Below the pieces are notes generated by a model, which saw only the letters and a program-made list of their open reading frames with translations, was not told the DNA's origin and searched no databases. The translations under genes and the position numbers were made by a program. Below are positions 1 through 6,696 of a stretch of DNA of 22,992 bases, one piece after another. Every line of letters starts with the position of its first letter. Position 1 is the first letter of the stretch. This DNA comes from a virus: the IMG/VR virus record IMGVR_UViG_3300036808_000083, positions 1-22,992 of that record, one strand, 5' to 3'.

Positions 1-1
1 T

Positions 2-850
2 GTTTTCGCTGCTCTCGACACCGATGGTGACGGCATCCTTTCCCGTGATGAAGTAGCTGCCGGTCTCGGTAGTTCCTTCTCCAAGGCTGCCGAAGAGGAA
101 GCCGAAGAGGAAGCCGAAGAGGAAGCGGAAGAGGAAGCCTCCAAGAAGGCACGTATCCGCCGCCTCCGAGCCAAGAAGTCCGAGGAAGAGGCCGAAGAGG
201 AAGCTGACGAAGAGGCCGAAGAGGAAGTAGCTTCCAAGAAGGCCAAGAAGTCAGAAGAGGAAGCTGAAGAGGAAGCCGAAGAAGAGGCCGAAGAAGAAGC
301 CTCCAAGAAGGCCGCTCTACAGCGTCTCGCTATCGCTCTCGGTGCCGATGAGATGGACATGCTTTCCGAGATGCTCGCTGAAGAACAGCAGGCTGCTGGT
401 CCTTCCGACGCTGACATGGAGGCCAACATTGAGTCTCTGATGATGGCCGAAGAAGAGGCCGAATCCGAAGCCTGTGACGTAATGGGTGAAGAGGCTCCGA
501 TCCTGGGTGAAGATCCAATGGGTCTGATGGCCGAGGAACTCATGGCCGAGGACGGCGATCTTCTTGCCAACCTCTACGGCGGCAAGTTCGCTGGTGAGGA
601 TGAGGAAGAGGGTGATGCCGACGAAGGCGAAGCCGACGAAGCCGACGAAGGCGATGAAGACGATGCCGACGAAGGCGATGACGAGAAGGCATCTTCCAAG
701 AAGGCTTCCCGTCTGCGTCCCCAGCCCCGTAAGGCAAGTAAGGGCGTGAAGTCCGTTGGTGCAGTCAACAAGACCGCAGCCAGTGAGATTAGCGAGCTTG
801 CGAATCTGTGGGAATCTGCTCCTGACGTTTCTAACGTCTTTGGCTCGTAG
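2..850 (+). CDS. Acidic Glu/Ala/Lys-rich head protein with EF-hand loop, probable scaffold-type protein (5' end outside window)
   Basis: The reading frame is open from base 2 to the TAG at 848-850, giving 282 visible residues; the start lies upstream. It opens with a canonical EF-hand loop (DTDGDGILSRDE). Three blocks of AEEE-type repeats follow, separated by basic ASKKA segments, then a moderately acidic helical stretch rich in Met and Leu, a second Glu/Asp block, and a basic tail with SSKKASRLRP. Extreme Glu/Lys/Ala content just ahead of the capsid genes is typical of prohead scaffold or core proteins, and of the scaffold part of protease-scaffold fusions; whether a protease domain lies upstream cannot be seen. 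The repeated ASKKA segments could be processing sites, which is inference. The role as scaffold rests on position and composition only. A calcium-binding virion protein is the main alternative. Confidence 0.6.
   Translation, partial: VFAALDTDGDGILSRDEVAAGLGSSFSKAAEEEAEEEAEEEAEEEASKKARIRRLRAKKSEEEAEEEADEEAEEEVASKKAKKSEEEAEEEAEEEAEEEASKKAALQRLAIALGADEMDMLSEMLAEEQQAAGPSDADMEANIESLMMAEEEAESEACDVMGEEAPILGEDPMGLMAEELMAEDGDLLANLYGGKFAGEDEEEGDADEGEADEADEGDEDDADEGDDEKASSKKASRLRPQPRKASKGVKSVGAVNKTAASEISELANLWESAPDVSNVFGS
17..52 (+). other. EF-hand calcium-binding loop in the acidic head protein
   Basis: The twelve codons encode DTDGDGILSRDE. Asp is at loop positions 1, 3 and 5, Gly at 6, a hydrophobic residue (Leu) at 8, Ser at 9 and Glu at 12. 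This is the canonical Ca2+ ligand pattern of EF-hand and dockerin-type loops. The partner hand, if any, lies upstream of the window. Confidence 0.8.
89..310 (+). repeat. Low-complexity GCC-GAA-GAG-GAA tandem codon repeats
   Basis: Near-perfect 12-base units encoding AEEE run four times from 89 to 136. They recur in two further, less regular blocks (about 182-229 and 254-301), each followed by a Ser-Lys-Lys-Ala segment. The pattern suggests expansion by slippage, so copy number may vary between related phages. Confidence 0.8.
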
Positions 851-861
851 GACGAAACTTT

Positions 862-920
862 GAAAGTTACCCTCCCCTTGCGATTTAGCGACTGTTTTTT
901 AGCAGGGGGAGCTAACTTTC
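862..920 (+). other. Long hairpin in the leader before the decoration and capsid genes
   Basis: Bases 862-869 pair with 913-920 and 872-881 pair with 902-911 (one G-U pair), separated by a small internal loop, giving about 18 base pairs around a 20-base loop. No U-tract follows, so it does not look like a classical terminator. It could act in mRNA processing or stability. The rest of the 851-1050 gap holds three smaller hairpins and no gene. Confidence 0.55.
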
Positions 921-963
921 GGAAACTTCCTACGATATTCATTCAATAAGTTTGCTAACTATG

Positions 964-1029
964 TGTGAGGGATGGTCTCTCACAAAAAACGCTTTGAGCG
1001 TTTTCATCAACCGCCCCCTGTAAACAGGG
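964..1029 (+). other. Three consecutive small hairpins ahead of the decoration gene
   Basis: Bases 964-972 pair with 976-984 (9 bp, one G-U). Bases 986-993 pair perfectly with 997-1004; this second hairpin has A4 and T4 in the stem and looks like a weak bidirectional terminator. Bases 1016-1020 pair with 1025-1029, a few bases before the AGGAG ribosome binding site. A regulatory or mRNA-stabilising leader is likely but unproven. Confidence 0.45.
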
Positions 1030-1050
1030 AGCATAGGTAGGAGAAAGATT

Positions 1051-1668
1051 ATGCCTTTGCTTGGACAGGCAAGTGGTGGTTGGACTGAGAGTAGCTCTGC
1101 GCTACGGATTTTGCACGTTGGTATTCGTAATACCACGGGCGTCCTGACAGCAGATAGCTTCACCCAGGACAACCCGCCTAATACTACAACCGGTACTTCG
1201 GATCAGGTTGACACCACATCTAATGGTGTCCTCTCTGGTTCTGTATGTTTCGCTCGCCCCGATGAGGGTTCCAACTATGTTGGTGGCCCCGAGGCAAGCG
1301 CAGATACAGTCGTACTTGGTGTCTTCATCAACAGTGCGAACGGTAACTCGTTTGAGAACACCCCGGGCACCGCCTCTGGTAAGGGACCATACATCTCTGG
1401 TCAGGGAACGTATGCCAATGCTCTTTATGAGACGGCTAATCTCAACAGTGGTGTTGATATTACCTATTCCGTCTCTGACGGGTTGGTGGCATCTCTCAAT
1501 GGCTACTTGACCAACGTCGTTGCGGCTGACAACGCACACGACGATGCGAACAACGCTGGATTCAGTGATTCTGGTGCAACCGGTACTGGTTTCAATACGC
1601 TGATCGGTGTTCTCAAGATGCCGCCCGATTCAACCCAGACCGAACTGGTCTACGACCAGCGCGTATAA
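1051..1668 (+). CDS. Probable capsid decoration or capsid-associated protein
   Basis: This 205-aa protein starts at ATG 1051 behind an AGGAG at ideal spacing. It lies 13 bases before the major capsid gene, the usual place for a head decoration or stabilisation protein. The sequence is rich in Gly, Ser, Thr and Asn with alternating hydrophobic residues, has no membrane segment or signal peptide, and suggests a beta fold. The segments GVFINSA, GKGPYISGQGTYAN and the end VLKMPPDSTQTELVYDQR look like conserved features of capsid-associated proteins of environmental phages, from memory. The assignment rests mainly on position. Another minor head protein is possible. Confidence 0.55.
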   Translation: MPLLGQASGGWTESSSALRILHVGIRNTTGVLTADSFTQDNPPNTTTGTSDQVDTTSNGVLSGSVCFARPDEGSNYVGGPEASADTVVLGVFINSANGNSFENTPGTASGKGPYISGQGTYANALYETANLNSGVDITYSVSDGLVASLNGYLTNVVAADNAHDDANNAGFSDSGATGTGFNTLIGVLKMPPDSTQTELVYDQRV

Positions 1669-1681
1669 GGAGGGCTGAACA

Positions 1682-2554
1682 ATGAGTGTCAACAATGCTG
1701 TAAAGCAAAAAATCATCAGCGACTACATCAAGACCCCACAGGGTCGAGCCAAGCTCGCTGCCTCCATGACCCAACCACTCCGTACTCGGCGTGATTACAG
1801 TGCCGTTGGGCGCAAGACCTTCTTGGTCGAGCAGCTTCCTGACGGTGCGCTTCCAATCTACGACAAAGATCCCGATGTGACGGCCTTTGTTGTGGGTGAA
1901 GAAGGTCAGAACATTCTGGCAATCACCAAGCCCAGGCGTGTGATTTTCCCGTTGTTCGAGATTGCCTCGAACCCCGAGATTCCGCTGACCCAGATCAAGG
2001 AGCGTCGTTTCGACCTCATTGAGCGTGCCCAGGATCTTGCCCGAGCGCAGATTCAGGCCGCCGAGGACGAACGTGTGTTCGCTGTTCTGGATAGCATCGC
2101 AACCAGTGGTTACGACAGTATCTCCGCAGGTACGAACCCCGACCAGCCGGTCGTGGCTCCGCTTTCCGGTTCGGTACTGGCAGATGCCTTTGCTCTGATT
2201 GAACGACACGATCTCCGTGTGGCTCGGGTGTTTATGAACGCCCGTGACTACGCTGATATTCGCAAGTTCGGTCGGGACATCCTGGACATCGAATCCCAGG
2301 CCACACTGCTGAAGACTGGTCTCCAGGCTACCCTTTGGGGTGCCCAGATCATTACCAGCCGTCTGGTTCCTGTGGGCACGGTGTACGTTTGCTGTGAGCC
2401 CGAGATGTTCGGTCGGATTCCTGTCCGTACCGAGTTGACGGTTCTCTCGGCAGATGATCCGAAGGCTCGTACCATCGGGTTCAGTGTGTTCGAGAACTTG
2501 GGTATCGGGGCGTACAACCCCCGTGGTCTGACCCGCCTGACCGTGACTCGATAG
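1682..2554 (+). CDS. Major capsid protein, HK97-fold type
   Basis: This 290-aa protein starts at ATG 1682 behind a strong AAGGAGG. It begins with a helical N-arm, followed by a polar segment around PDGALPIYDKDPDVTAFVV. A long helical spine with ARAQIQAAEDERVFAVLDSI follows, then the typical C-terminal A-domain pattern: ALIERHDLRVARVFMNARDY, a hydrophobic strand with WGAQIITSRLVPVGTVYV, and an end that leads to IGAYNPRGLTRLTV. The order of long helix, adjacent N-R-D-Y segment and G-x-x-I-x-x-S strand is what HK97-fold capsid proteins show. It is short for the family and has no obvious large delta domain, consistent with a separate scaffold such as the acidic protein upstream. A strong terminator follows immediately, as is common for this highly expressed gene. 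Confidence 0.82.
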   Translation: MSVNNAVKQKIISDYIKTPQGRAKLAASMTQPLRTRRDYSAVGRKTFLVEQLPDGALPIYDKDPDVTAFVVGEEGQNILAITKPRRVIFPLFEIASNPEIPLTQIKERRFDLIERAQDLARAQIQAAEDERVFAVLDSIATSGYDSISAGTNPDQPVVAPLSGSVLADAFALIERHDLRVARVFMNARDYADIRKFGRDILDIESQATLLKTGLQATLWGAQIITSRLVPVGTVYVCCEPEMFGRIPVRTELTVLSADDPKARTIGFSVFENLGIGAYNPRGLTRLTVTR

Positions 2555-2580
2555 TTTCAACTTCGAGTTAGTCCCTATTG

Positions 2581-2616
2581 AAAACCCGGTCTCTCCTTTG
2601 GGGGAGGCCGGGTTTT
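2581..2616 (+). terminator. Strong intrinsic terminator after the major capsid gene
   Basis: Bases 2581-2596 pair with 2601-2616 around a TTTG loop, giving 16 pairs including a GC-rich core and an A4/T4 base. A second T-rich run follows at 2621. It ends the capsid transcription unit. Confidence 0.9.
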
Positions 2617-2677
2617 CTCATTTTGACTCTATCCACTCCAATCTAATCTCGGCCCTAAAAAACTTCTATCCGTTCGT

Positions 2678-2756
2678 TGGGGGGAAGCCCCACAGTGTCT
2701 TGGTAGTTGATTGATAGCCCTGTGGTAATGAATGCTGGGGGACAATGTATCCCCCA
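2678..2756 (+). other. Gap with two hairpins before the DUF5659-like gene
   Basis: The 2617-2786 gap holds no plausible gene. Two hairpins are visible: TGGGG/CCCCA at 2678-2692 (loop GGAAG), and TGGGGGA/TCCCCCA at 2736-2756 with a 7-base loop. The second sits 15-20 bases upstream of the GAAGGAG ribosome binding site. Confidence 0.45.
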
Positions 2757-2786
2757 ACCAAAGCCTCATAGGTGAAGGAGTGAGCC

Positions 2787-3041
2787 TTGTCTGAAAAGAA
2801 AGATATCCGACTCACAGACTTTCGACTGGCGGGGTTTCTGGTTGCCCGTGGTGTGAAGTTTCAGGGCACGGACATAAACGACCGGCAAGAAGTCGTGTTC
2901 ATTTTTGATAACGATGAAAATGTCGCCCAAGATACGTTGAACCAGTACCCCGGTTCTTCAGAGCAACAATACGATGCCGCTTGTAAGACCATGCACGACT
3001 TCGTAAAGGTCGCAAGCCAAGCAAAGAAGCGGCGTTCTTGA
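2787..3041 (+). CDS. Small DUF5659-like phage protein (TTG start)
   Basis: This 84-aa protein starts at TTG 2787, which has a GAAGGAG at good spacing; no in-frame ATG is nearby. The N-terminal core TDFRLAGFLVARGVKF, followed by an acidic turn and EVVFIFDND, is the helix-strand-strand layout of DUF5659, a short family frequent in phages; I recognise it from pattern only. The C-terminus is helical with a basic end (KKRRS). The protein at 14451-14693 shares the same layout and is a likely distant paralog. The function of the family is unknown. Its position right after the capsid terminator suggests a minor virion or assembly factor. Confidence 0.6.
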   Translation: MSEKKDIRLTDFRLAGFLVARGVKFQGTDINDRQEVVFIFDNDENVAQDTLNQYPGSSEQQYDAACKTMHDFVKVASQAKKRRS

Positions 3042-3057
3042 ACGGGATGGCTGGATC

Positions 3058-3726
3058 ATGGGTAAAGTCAGCGGGAAGAAGAGAAACGTCTCTCGTCAGC
3101 GTGATAAGCGCAAGCGGGAGAAAGCCCTCAAACGCAAACGGACTCGCAAGCCCCACAGTCCCCAGGAGACTCTAATGCCCCGTACTGATGACATCGCCTT
3201 CATCGACCAACGACTTGCTTCTATGCAAGAAGAGGTCAACCAGATTGGGGAGAAGTTCCAAGCCTATCATGGCGAGGTCCAAGAACAGATCGTGGAGCTT
3301 ATCCGAGAAGCTGGCATCTTCGATGAGGTCAAAAGCCTTGAGACGGAACGAGATGAGGTCCGCAAGAAGGCGGAAGCTCGGATCATAGAGTTCCAGAAAG
3401 AGGCCGATGAGTTGGTCAAGGCCAAGGGCTTCCTGGCGCAACGAGAGGGCGTGGAAGCAGAAGCACCTCAAGTTGAGGCAGAAGCACCTCCCAAAGCAGA
3501 GGCGTCAGAGGAAGCTGGGGACGAAGGGAAAGTCACAGGCAGAGCCGTCATCGATAAGATGGTAGCCGAAGGGAAAGCATCAGCGTCTTGGAAGCCGAAG
3601 AAGGTCGAGGCCAAGAAAGCTGAAGAACCCGCAGAGAAGACAGCAATCGAAGATCCAGGGCAAAGTACCTCTACCGATGAGGGCGGCTCAAAAAAGAAGC
3701 GCCGAGTTTCTGCTCCTGACTTCTAA
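3058..3726 (+). CDS. Coiled-coil, Lys/Glu-rich unknown with two possible starts
   Basis: From ATG 3058 the product has 222 aa. The first 39 residues are extremely basic (MGKVSGKKRNVSRQRDKRKR and onward). A second in-frame ATG at 3175 has a better ribosome binding site (CAGGAG, 7-base spacing) and would give a 183-aa protein starting MPRTDD. The body is a long amphipathic helix (about residues 44-135), probably a coiled coil. An Ala/Glu/Pro-rich linker and a basic end (KKKRRVSAPDF) follow. Both starts may be used, making a long form with a nucleic-acid-binding tail and a short form. I do not recognise a family. A scaffold-like or internal head protein is possible. Confidence 0.7.
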   Translation: MGKVSGKKRNVSRQRDKRKREKALKRKRTRKPHSPQETLMPRTDDIAFIDQRLASMQEEVNQIGEKFQAYHGEVQEQIVELIREAGIFDEVKSLETERDEVRKKAEARIIEFQKEADELVKAKGFLAQREGVEAEAPQVEAEAPPKAEASEEAGDEGKVTGRAVIDKMVAEGKASASWKPKKVEAKKAEEPAEKTAIEDPGQSTSTDEGGSKKKRRVSAPDF

Positions 3727-3743
3727 ACCCACAATAGCTGTCC

Positions 3744-3764
3744 AATATCTCACTATATAGGGTG
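3744..3764 (+). promoter_or_regulatory. Candidate phage promoter resembling the T7-class core
   Basis: The stretch CTCACTATATAGGGTGA resembles the CTCACTATAGGGAGA core of T7-class promoters, but with two extra bases (TA) before the GGG. It is directly followed by a structured leader and a large structural gene. No single-subunit RNA polymerase is visible in the window and no second copy was found, so this is only a candidate. The TATATA could also serve as a -10 box, but no good -35 is present. Confidence 0.25.
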
Positions 3765-3766
3765 AA

Positions 3767-3902
3767 GCCGGTCTGATTCCGGCAACGCCGACATCTCCCG
3801 ATGAGATGTATCGATTGAATGTGAATGTATGACCGCCCCCTACGGCGGACGGTTCGACGGACCAATACTACGGTTGACGTGCTTATGCGTCTGCCCACGC
3901 AT
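3767..3902 (+). other. Structured leader with four hairpins ahead of the fibre-like gene
   Basis: Four perfect short stems follow one another: 3767-3771 with 3779-3783, 3791-3797 with 3803-3809, 3833-3837 with 3844-3848, and 3885-3890 with 3897-3902. The 211-base gap 3727-3937 contains no convincing gene. The ribosome binding site of the next gene (CGGGAG) lies after the last hairpin. A structured 5' untranslated region that stabilises or regulates the mRNA is the simplest reading. Confidence 0.45.
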
Positions 3903-3937
3903 CTAACGGCGCAACAACTTTTCGGGAGAAAAAAACC

Positions 3938-5932
3938 ATGTCTTTTCCATCTTACGCTAACGACAACACATTCGACTCATTCAACACGAACGGGATGGCA
4001 GAAAACAAGTTTGTGCAACTCTTCAAGGGTTCTCAACGAACTCCGAGCAACCTTCTTGTCAACTCGCTCGCTGTCCCCATGCTTTTCAACTTCGGCGCTG
4101 CCAACGATCTTGCTCTTGAGGTAACTCACGGAGCCAAGATTGGCGGCCAGCTTCACGTTGGCGGCGAGTTTTCGGCTGACGGGGCCATTGTCGCTTCAGC
4201 CAACCTCACCCTCGATACCGCTGGCCCTCAGAGCATTAGCAAGACCGTGAGTGGAGCCTTCAGCATTGAGGGTGTCGCTGGGCTCGACATTCTTGGTGGG
4301 TCGAGTGCTTCTCTCAAGACTACTGCGGGCAACGTGGTCATCGCTGCTCTGACGAGCACTGCTTCGGTCAACATCGAGGATATGAGCATCAAGGCGAACA
4401 CCATTACAGGTGGTGCCTCGTCGATGTATATCAATGCTGGCGATGAGCGGTCCATTATCTTCCAGACGGAAGCTACTAATGCAGTTTTGGCACCGGCTCT
4501 CACGATTGACAAGGACAAGCTGGCGGCCTTCGCTGGTGCTGTGACGGTTGCGGGCAACCTGACTGTCAACGGTACAACCACGACAATCAGCACGGCCAAC
4601 TTGGATGTTGCAGATCTCAACATCACTGTTGCCAATGGTGCTGGCGATTCGGCTGCCGCTAACGGTGCTGGTCTTACGGTCGCAGGTGCGGCAGCCACGC
4701 TCCTGTATGTCCACTCCGGTACAAAGTGGGCGATGAACAAGCCCTTGGATGTCGGTGGTGCGTTGGCAGCTACCGGTGCTGTGAGCGGGGCCTCGGCTTC
4801 CTTCACTAACGCTTGCGTGGCTGGTTCGTTCAACGACGGCATTGCTACTTATGATGCTGGAGTTATCACCTCTGCTGTCTCCGCTGCGTTTAGCGGGGCT
4901 GTAACTGCCGGTTCACTCAACGACGGCATTGCTACTTATGATGCTGGAGTTATCACCTCTGGTGTCTCGGCTGCGTTTAGCGGGGCTGTAACTGCCGGTT
5001 CGTTCAACGACGGTTTGGCAACCTACGACCAAGGTGTGATTGGCTCTGCCGCCTCGGCTACCTTTAGTGGTCTTGTTTCCGCTGGTTCGTTCAACGACGG
5101 TGCGGCAACCTACGACCAAGGTGTGATTGGCTCTGCCGCCTCCGCTACCTTTAGTGGCCTCGTTTCCGCTGGTTCGTTCAACGACGGAGCGGCAACCTAC
5201 GACCAAGGTGTGATTGGCTCTGCCGCCTCGGCTACCTTTAGTGGTCTTGTCACGGGTGGTTCACTGATCACAACTGATAACACCGTGGCTTCGGCAACTG
5301 CCGGGTCTATCAGAACTGCTGGTGGTATCTCGATCCAAAAGGGTCTGATGCTCGGTGTATGGGGTTCTGGCGAGAGTGCTGTTGCTGCGCTGTCTATCGA
5401 CATATATGGCAACATGCTGCCATCGCCGAATATCGCTGCCCTGAACGCTGCTGGTGACTCGTTTATGTCACAGAAGGGGTATGTGAAGATGGGGGCCGCT
5501 CTGAACGGGGCTGTCAAGCCCGCAGCCGGTGATGTCGCTATGTCAGCCGTCGAGGGCGCAGGGGAAAATGCCGTATTGGTTGCTCTCGCAGGGCACTCAA
5601 CCCAGCATCGGGTTATGGGCATTTGTTCCGAGACCGCCGCTATCGCTTCGTTCGGACAGATTGTAACGAAGGGTCCAGTGGTTGCTACTTCTGCTACTTC
5701 TACTGCTACCCCACAGACTGTTATCGGCAAGTTTGCCTATGCCAAGCCTGGAAGCGCCCAGGTTATGTACGAGGTCGATCTGGCCGAGGACACTTGGGAT
5801 ACCGCAGGCCAGGAAGTCTGGTGCCTGGGTACGGTCCTGGAAGTCCTCTCCGACGCAACGGGAGAGGCGACCGGCTTGGTTCGGATTGGATTGGACCCGG
5901 TGCTGGTTGCCAAGATTGAGATCACCATCTAA
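3938..5932 (+). CDS. Fibre-like virion protein with five 29-residue tandem repeats
   Basis: This 664-aa protein starts at ATG 3938 after CGGGAG. Residues about 60-205 are Ala/Gly/Thr-rich beta repeats. Residues about 205-290 carry GNLTVNGTTTTISTANLDV and DLNITVANGAGDSAAANGAG, a signature I know from fibre-like structural proteins of cyanophages and other marine phages. Residues 295-439 are five 29-aa tandem units of the AGSFNDG-ATYD-GVI-SA type. The C-terminal 220 residues form a different, non-repetitive domain ending in VRIGLDPVLVAKIEITI. Such proteins form trimeric shafts or appendages on the virion. Its place in the head module, far from tail genes, raises the option of a head fibre. No chaperone or lyase motif is seen. 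Confidence 0.65.
   Translation: MSFPSYANDNTFDSFNTNGMAENKFVQLFKGSQRTPSNLLVNSLAVPMLFNFGAANDLALEVTHGAKIGGQLHVGGEFSADGAIVASANLTLDTAGPQSISKTVSGAFSIEGVAGLDILGGSSASLKTTAGNVVIAALTSTASVNIEDMSIKANTITGGASSMYINAGDERSIIFQTEATNAVLAPALTIDKDKLAAFAGAVTVAGNLTVNGTTTTISTANLDVADLNITVANGAGDSAAANGAGLTVAGAAATLLYVHSGTKWAMNKPLDVGGALAATGAVSGASASFTNACVAGSFNDGIATYDAGVITSAVSAAFSGAVTAGSLNDGIATYDAGVITSGVSAAFSGAVTAGSFNDGLATYDQGVIGSAASATFSGLVSAGSFNDGAATYDQGVIGSAASATFSGLVSAGSFNDGAATYDQGVIGSAASATFSGLVTGGSLITTDNTVASATAGSIRTAGGISIQKGLMLGVWGSGESAVAALSIDIYGNMLPSPNIAALNAAGDSFMSQKGYVKMGAALNGAVKPAAGDVAMSAVEGAGENAVLVALAGHSTQHRVMGICSETAAIASFGQIVTKGPVVATSATSTATPQTVIGKFAYAKPGSAQVMYEVDLAEDTWDTAGQEVWCLGTVLEVLSDATGEATGLVRIGLDPVLVAKIEITI
4820..5254 (+). 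repeat. Five tandem 87-bp repeats inside the fibre-like gene
   Basis: Five in-frame 87-base units encode 29 residues each. Units 1-2 (ATYDAGVITS, SAAFSGAVT) form one subtype and units 3-5 (ATYDQGVIGS, SATFSGLVS) another. Within a subtype the DNA is nearly identical. This indicates recent duplication and likely copy-number variation by recombination or slippage. Confidence 0.95.
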
Positions 5933-5967
5933 ATCAGCTAACTGACCGTTCTTCGGAACTTTGATCT

Positions 5968-6003
5968 AAAGCCCCCGGTAAGGTTCTCCTTACCGGGGGC
6001 TTT
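5968..6003 (+). terminator. Strong intrinsic terminator after the fibre-like gene
   Basis: Bases 5968-5983 pair perfectly with 5988-6003 (16 bp, GC-rich) around a TTCT loop, and more T residues follow (TTTTCTTT). It closes the 3938 transcription unit. Confidence 0.92.
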
Positions 6004-6054
6004 TCTTTATCCGGTCTATTGTCTCGGTAAAGTGTGTGAGAACGGAGGCGTACA

Positions 6055-6387
6055 GTGTCAGTAAAGAAAGCAGTTCAGATGGGCATCGGGGATGCCATCA
6101 TTCGTTTGATCAAGATCCACCGCCATCGAACCCAGTTTGGGGCCAAGCCCGGTGCCCTCTCGCAAGAAGAGTCCCTCATCATCGAGGCCCTCAACCAGCA
6201 AAAGCTCGAACTCAACTTCGACTGTGATGATGACGGCGTACCGGACACGGTGGAGATCTTCTCGCAATCCGCAAATACTTCGTGCTGTCGTATCCTTCCC
6301 CAAGACACAAGCCGCCGCTCATCGGTATCATCCGAGAAGCGGGCCAAGAGCAAGACTCGACGCTCTCGCTCTCGTAAGAAGGAATAG
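6055..6387 (+). CDS. Small unknown with EF-hand-like Asp loop and basic Ser/Arg tail
   Basis: This 110-aa protein starts at GTG 6055 behind GGAGG at ideal spacing. Residues 1-55 are helical (IGDAIIRLIK, ESLIIEALNQQKLELNF). Residues 56-67 read DCDDDGVPDTVE: Asp at loop positions 1, 3, 5 and 9, Gly at 6, Glu at 12. This matches an EF-hand or thrombospondin-type-3 Ca2+ loop. The last 25 residues are Ser/Arg/Lys-rich (KRAKSKTRRSRSRKKE), suggesting nucleic-acid contact. I do not recognise the family. It begins a run of closely spaced small genes after a terminator. Confidence 0.7.
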   Translation: MSVKKAVQMGIGDAIIRLIKIHRHRTQFGAKPGALSQEESLIIEALNQQKLELNFDCDDDGVPDTVEIFSQSANTSCCRILPQDTSRRSSVSSEKRAKSKTRRSRSRKKE

Positions 6388-6390
6388 AAT

Positions 6391-6684
6391 ATGCTCCCCA
6401 GTATCGCCGCCTTTTTGGTGTTCTACGGCCTCTGCTTCGGCCTCCAGAATAAAGCCACCTTCCTACATGGAAAGACCGACTTCACGGACGGTCTCTTGGC
6501 CTGCACCTACTGTACGGGTTTCCACTGCGGTTGGATGACATGGCTGATGTTCTGGGGAACCACAGGCTCACTACCAGCCGAGGGTTGGCACAACGCCGCC
6601 TCTGTGGCGATCTGGTGCTTTGCCGCAGCGGCTTGGTGCTATGGAATCGACGCTCTCGTCAAGTACCTTGAAGAGAACTCTTGA
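6391..6684 (+). CDS. Small membrane protein with CxxC-x3-HC motif (DUF1360-like layout)
   Basis: This 97-aa protein starts at ATG 6391, three bases after the previous stop, with AAGGA upstream. Hydrophobic segments lie at about residues 3-18, 44-58 and 69-87. Just before the second one is CTYCTGFHCGW (Cys38, Cys41, His45, Cys46). A Cys-x-x-Cys-x-G-aromatic motif at the mouth of a membrane helix recalls the DUF1360 family of small membrane proteins; this is a resemblance only. It probably sits in the host inner membrane. A holin-type function is not supported, because no lysis genes are nearby. Confidence 0.65.
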   Translation: MLPSIAAFLVFYGLCFGLQNKATFLHGKTDFTDGLLACTYCTGFHCGWMTWLMFWGTTGSLPAEGWHNAASVAIWCFAAAAWCYGIDALVKYLEENS

Positions 6685-6696
6685 GGTGGGGTAGAG

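Noticed and set aside
574-942. Reverse-strand reading frame over the acidic repeats
   Set aside because: It is the complement of the GAA/GAG repeats, gives Ser/Pro low complexity, has no ribosome binding site and lies antisense to a clear gene.
986-1004. A8-bp hairpin as a definite terminator before the decoration gene
   Set aside because: The T-run is inside the stem and not followed by more T residues; it was kept only as a leader hairpin.
1613-2560. Long reverse-strand frame over the capsid gene
   Set aside because: It mirrors the major capsid gene, has no start signal and no recognisable protein features; coding bias produces such shadows in GC-rich DNA.
2623-2649. Sigma-70-like promoter (TTGACT and TAATCT) after the capsid terminator
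   Set aside because: The spacer is only 15 bases and the -10 box is poor, so it is not supported.
4196-5730. Several reverse-strand frames over the fibre-like gene
   Set aside because: They reflect the repeated codons of the forward gene and have no ribosome binding sites.
6391-6684. Holin assignment for the small membrane protein
   Set aside because: No endolysin or spanin is adjacent and the Cys/His motif is not typical of holins.
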